A stretch of 64,000 bases of DNA, taken from positions 1 through 64,000 of the IMG/VR virus record IMGVR_UViG_3300031857_000065, one strand, 5' to 3'. This DNA is from a virus. The notes under the pieces are model-generated. The model had not been told where the DNA came from. It searched no databases and saw only the letters and a list, made by a program, of their open reading frames with translations. Both the position numbers and the translations under genes were made by a program. Positions 61,974 to 64,000 of the stretch are shown piece after piece. Within the stretch, counting starts at the first letter, position 1; each line of letters opens with the position of its first letter.

Positions 61974-63059
61974 TTAATTTAGACTTGCACTAACATATTT
62001 AGTGCCGTTATAGATATACAACCAATTACCAGAAAAATAAATTGATCCAGTTAATGGTGTAGTTGGTTGAAAATTTGGAATAGTAAACGTTATAGATGAA
62101 CTTGCTGCTTGTACAACAGCACCTACATCGTATGTTGGGTCTGATTGTAATACCCACTGCCCTTGACTTGCGCTAACATAATAGATGTATGTTTTACCAG
62201 TTGTGTTATCATACCATAGTTCATTCTGAGCAGGATATGCCGGTGCGGTAGCTGACGATGTTATTGCCGAAGAATTTAATGCATACGATGCTGTAGTTGC
62301 GAAACTTGCTGTACCGTTGAAAGAACCAGTAAATGAGCCGGTGTACGATGCCTGGCCGACCGTTGCACTTCCCGTATATACTGATACTTTAAATGTTAGA
62401 CTAGAAGTTTCTGCGTAACTACTTGAAATTGAATTATTTGCCCAACTACTGGTACCAATAAGTTGACCAGTAAATGATCCACTAAATGACCCAGTATTAA
62501 TTTGTACCGAACTGGATACAAGTCCACTAGGTTTATTTGTTATATCGTCCCAATCACTTGACATTCCACTAACATAAGACGCAGTGGTTGCGTAGTTTGC
62601 CCAACTACTAGTACCAAATAACGAACTAGTTATACCTTGTGTTACATTTAGTGAACCGGTAATGTACTGATTTCCATTAAATTGATTTGAACCAGTTGTT
62701 ACAAATATATTATAGTTTGATATTTGTGTAGATGATGATACCAATCCAATTGGTTTGTTTGAAATAGTATCCCATGTACTGGCCGCTCCACTTACATATG
62801 AAGCAGTTAATGCATACGATGATGACGCTGCAAACGCAGAATAAGACGCAGATTCAATAGACCCACTAAGCGATAATGCATAAATAGCATACGACGAAGT
62901 TACTGCGTATGACGCAGTTATTGCGCTCTGTGCTACATTTAAGTATGGAGAAGTCTGGGATACTAAAGTTGTAGGTTGTCGTAAAATGACACGCGTATTA
63001 TTTATTTCACTTTCTATATTGACATTTAAATCTGGAACATCTAATTCAATATGTGCCAT
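61974..63059 (-). CDS. Tail fibre with TSSWA/TASYA repeats (361 aa)
   Basis: Ser/Ala/Tyr-rich fibre. After a short N-terminus (IELDVPDLNVNIES) come repeated blocks such as SSYALTASYVSGAAS, TSSWANYATTASYVSG, LIGTSSWANNSISSSYAETSS and TASFATTASYALNSS, in approximate 12-20-residue periods alternating with SGSFTGSF-type strands; a small C-terminal domain (PTYDVGAVVQAASSSITF ... YNGTKYVSASLN) ends it. This repeat style is common in long tail fibres of environmental phages and predicts a beta-spiral or triple-stranded shaft. The start ATG overlaps the upstream stop (TAATG). Confidence 0.7.
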   Translation of the reverse strand: MAHIELDVPDLNVNIESEINNTRVILRQPTTLVSQTSPYLNVAQSAITASYAVTSSYAIYALSLSGSIESASYSAFAASSSYALTASYVSGAASTWDTISNKPIGLVSSSTQISNYNIFVTTGSNQFNGNQYITGSLNVTQGITSSLFGTSSWANYATTASYVSGMSSDWDDITNKPSGLVSSSVQINTGSFSGSFTGQLIGTSSWANNSISSSYAETSSLTFKVSVYTGSATVGQASYTGSFTGSFNGTASFATTASYALNSSAITSSATAPAYPAQNELWYDNTTGKTYIYYVSASQGQWVLQSDPTYDVGAVVQAASSSITFTIPNFQPTTPLTGSIYFSGNWLYIYNGTKYVSASLN

Positions 63060-63415
63060 TAGTAATCTCTAGTAACTGCTGGTCTGATCGTAAATGCCCC
63101 TTCTAATAAACGACGAACAACTTCGCCCGAAGATCCCGTAATCATCAATAAATCGTACACATATGTACGTTGTTCTAACATATCTGTTTGTTCCGGCGTT
63201 AAACTAACAAAAATACTACCACTAGCATATGGTAATATTTTTTCTACATTAAATGTGGCGGCAACTTCTGTTGTTGTGTAGTTTTCACGCATTTGCCCAA
63301 CAAACGTGTAATTGGTAATGTCTATAGGAACACTACCAGATGTATCGGTGTATATATGTGCAAGAATTTTGAAAGTTTCTCCTTGACCTATATCAAAATC
63401 CGTAATGTCTGCCAT
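63059..63415 (-). CDS. BppU-like baseplate/fibre N-terminal-domain protein (118 aa)
   Basis: Start set at ATG 63415 (MADITDFDIGQGETF); an upstream in-frame start exists but would begin 39 bases earlier within the probable promoter/leader region. A beta-rich protein with FDIGQGETFKILAHIYTDTSGSVPIDITNYTFVGQMR and IFVSLTPEQTDMLEQRTYVYDLLMIT, matching the layout of phage baseplate upper protein (BppU) N-terminal domains that attach fibres to baseplates. It is the first gene behind the tail-tube terminator and a TATTTATAC element, heading the fibre operon. Confidence 0.62.
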   Translation of the reverse strand: MADITDFDIGQGETFKILAHIYTDTSGSVPIDITNYTFVGQMRENYTTTEVAATFNVEKILPYASGSIFVSLTPEQTDMLEQRTYVYDLLMITGSSGEVVRRLLEGAFTIRPAVTRDY

Positions 63416-63441
63416 AGTATTCTCACGAAAAAAGCACTCTT

Positions 63442-63451
63442 GTATAAATAT
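63442..63451 (-). promoter_or_regulatory. Candidate late-promoter element TATTTATAC
   Basis: Minus strand ATATTTATAC followed by AAGAGTG, 27 nt upstream of the ATG at 63415 and downstream of the tail-tube terminator. Same block as at 31852, 44595 and, partly, 50320. Confidence 0.5.
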
Positions 63452-63491
63452 CAAAAACCATATTAAGAGAGTGATTTTGACTTATAAAAAT

Positions 63492-63529
63492 ATAACTCTC
63501 GCAGATGAATGAACACCTGCGAGAGTTAT
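63492..63529 (-). terminator. Rho-independent-type terminator after the tail tube gene
   Basis: A perfect 13-bp stem: ATAACTCTCGCAG (63492-63504) pairs with CTGCGAGAGTTAT (63517-63529) around a 12-nt loop. On the minus strand the stem is followed by ATTTTTATAAG. It lies about 20 nt downstream of the tail-tube stop and upstream of the fibre operon, as expected for a terminator insulating a highly expressed virion gene. Confidence 0.85.
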
Positions 63530-63548
63530 TATTAAATTGTAACTACGA

Positions 63549-64000
63549 TTAGTAGTTCAATACGCAATAGTCTGGTTGAATTTCAATTGTGAATTCAACT
63601 TGGTCATCTGCACCCCAATCCATTTCTGCAAAGTCTACTTGAGTAATTTGTGCACCCTTAATAATCCACTCTTCAACCTTGTCACCTACTGGGCCAAGAA
63701 CGTTGAGGGTTAAATCTTTCTTGTAGAATTCAAGATAGCCGTCACGGCCTGTTACTGATTCGTGGTGTAAACGAACCCATTCCATTACTGCTTGTGCGCC
63801 TGATGGAACAATTGGATCGTAAAGTGTCAATGACATTGTGCCCCACTTGGTTTTGCCCTTAACATAACGTTGAACGTTAATGTGGTCAAGTGCTTTTGCG
63901 TCTTGGGTTAACTTTGGACGATTGATTTTCTTTACGATGTATGAAGGAATACCATCCATATAAAGGATGAAGCGATTCTTCATTTTTGGTTCAAATGCTG
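63549..64000 (-). CDS. 19: Tail tube protein, T4 gp19-like (5' end beyond window)
   Basis: The readable part is 150 residues and includes FEPKMKNRFILYMDGIPSYIVKKINRP, the N-terminal signature of T4-type tail tube proteins, then LDHINVQRYVKGKTKWGTMSLTLYDP and a beta-rich end (IKGAQITQVDFAEMDW ... FTIEIQPDYCVLNY). The frame stays open to the right edge (AFEPK precedes the internal Met), so the ATG at 63983 is probably not the true start and the gene continues outside the window. Tube subunits stack as hexameric rings inside the sheath. Position before the fibre block, behind a strong terminator, fits a highly expressed tail gene. Confidence 0.85.
   Translation of the reverse strand, partial: AFEPKMKNRFILYMDGIPSYIVKKINRPKLTQDAKALDHINVQRYVKGKTKWGTMSLTLYDPIVPSGAQAVMEWVRLHHESVTGRDGYLEFYKKDLTLNVLGPVGDKVEEWIIKGAQITQVDFAEMDWGADDQVEFTIEIQPDYCVLNY

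Noticed and set aside
63549-63983. Tail tube gene starting at ATG 63983.
   Set aside because: The frame continues upstream with AFEPK, part of the family's N-terminal text, so the true start is probably beyond the right edge.

Overview
The window is part of a large tailed-phage genome (Caudoviricetes). It is almost certainly a contractile-tailed, T4-related myovirus of AT-rich composition. The signs are a RecA/UvsX-type recombinase, a gp32-like single-strand binding protein, a T4 gp19-type tail tube, a gp26/PF12322-type protein, a LysM (gp53-like) baseplate protein, a 1,308-residue tape measure and a baseplate hub carrying a peptidoglycan peptidase. Every convincing gene lies on the minus strand, packed end to end with many ATGA/TAATG overlaps. 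No tRNA, rRNA, CRISPR, insertion sequence or integrase is visible, and no gene-free stretch exceeds about 130 bases. The host cannot be named from the sequence. Both ends cut genes: the recombinase (left) and the tail tube (right).

Reading in the direction of transcription (right to left): 64.0-55.4 kb holds the tail tube, a terminator, fibre and adhesin genes, and a tail-fibre-assembly-like protein. At 55.4-45.1 kb are two giant mucin-like proteins (1,690 and 1,549 residues), each with about 1,150-1,200 residues of TPSITT-type repeats. At 44.6-31.9 kb is a cluster of glycosyltransferases, methyltransferases and a GDP-L-fucose synthase. At 31.8-28.4 kb are small virion-type genes and a third mucin-like protein (678 residues). 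At 28.3-17.5 kb is a second modification cluster: GDP-mannose 3,5-epimerase, a three-domain glycosyltransferase, two carbamoyltransferases, a 2-oxoglutarate/Fe(II) oxygenase, a methyltransferase and a DUF6065 protein. At 17.3-2.3 kb are a SNF2-type helicase, tail and baseplate genes, and a compact family A polymerase. At 2.3-0 kb are an Ntn-type hydrolase, the gp32-like protein and the recombinase.

The most striking feature is that Ser/Thr/Pro mucin-like virion proteins are interleaved with a phage-encoded glycosylation pathway of eukaryotic flavour. It has four GT60 (Skp1 GnT1-like) domains, an O-fucosyltransferase-like domain, a GT10 fucosyltransferase, a hydroxyproline/serine-glycosyltransferase-like domain, nucleotide-sugar enzymes for GDP-L-fucose and GDP-L-galactose type sugars, and a candidate prolyl hydroxylase. 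I infer that the phage decorates its own fibres with O-glycans that are further carbamoylated and methylated.

Other notable items are a probable programmed +1 frameshift just upstream of the tape measure gene, a shared TATTTATAC element ahead of several operons (candidate late promoter), three sigma70-like promoters, and a six-cysteine C-terminal module with identical spacing in two mucin-like proteins. All family assignments are from reading the sequences; no database search was run.
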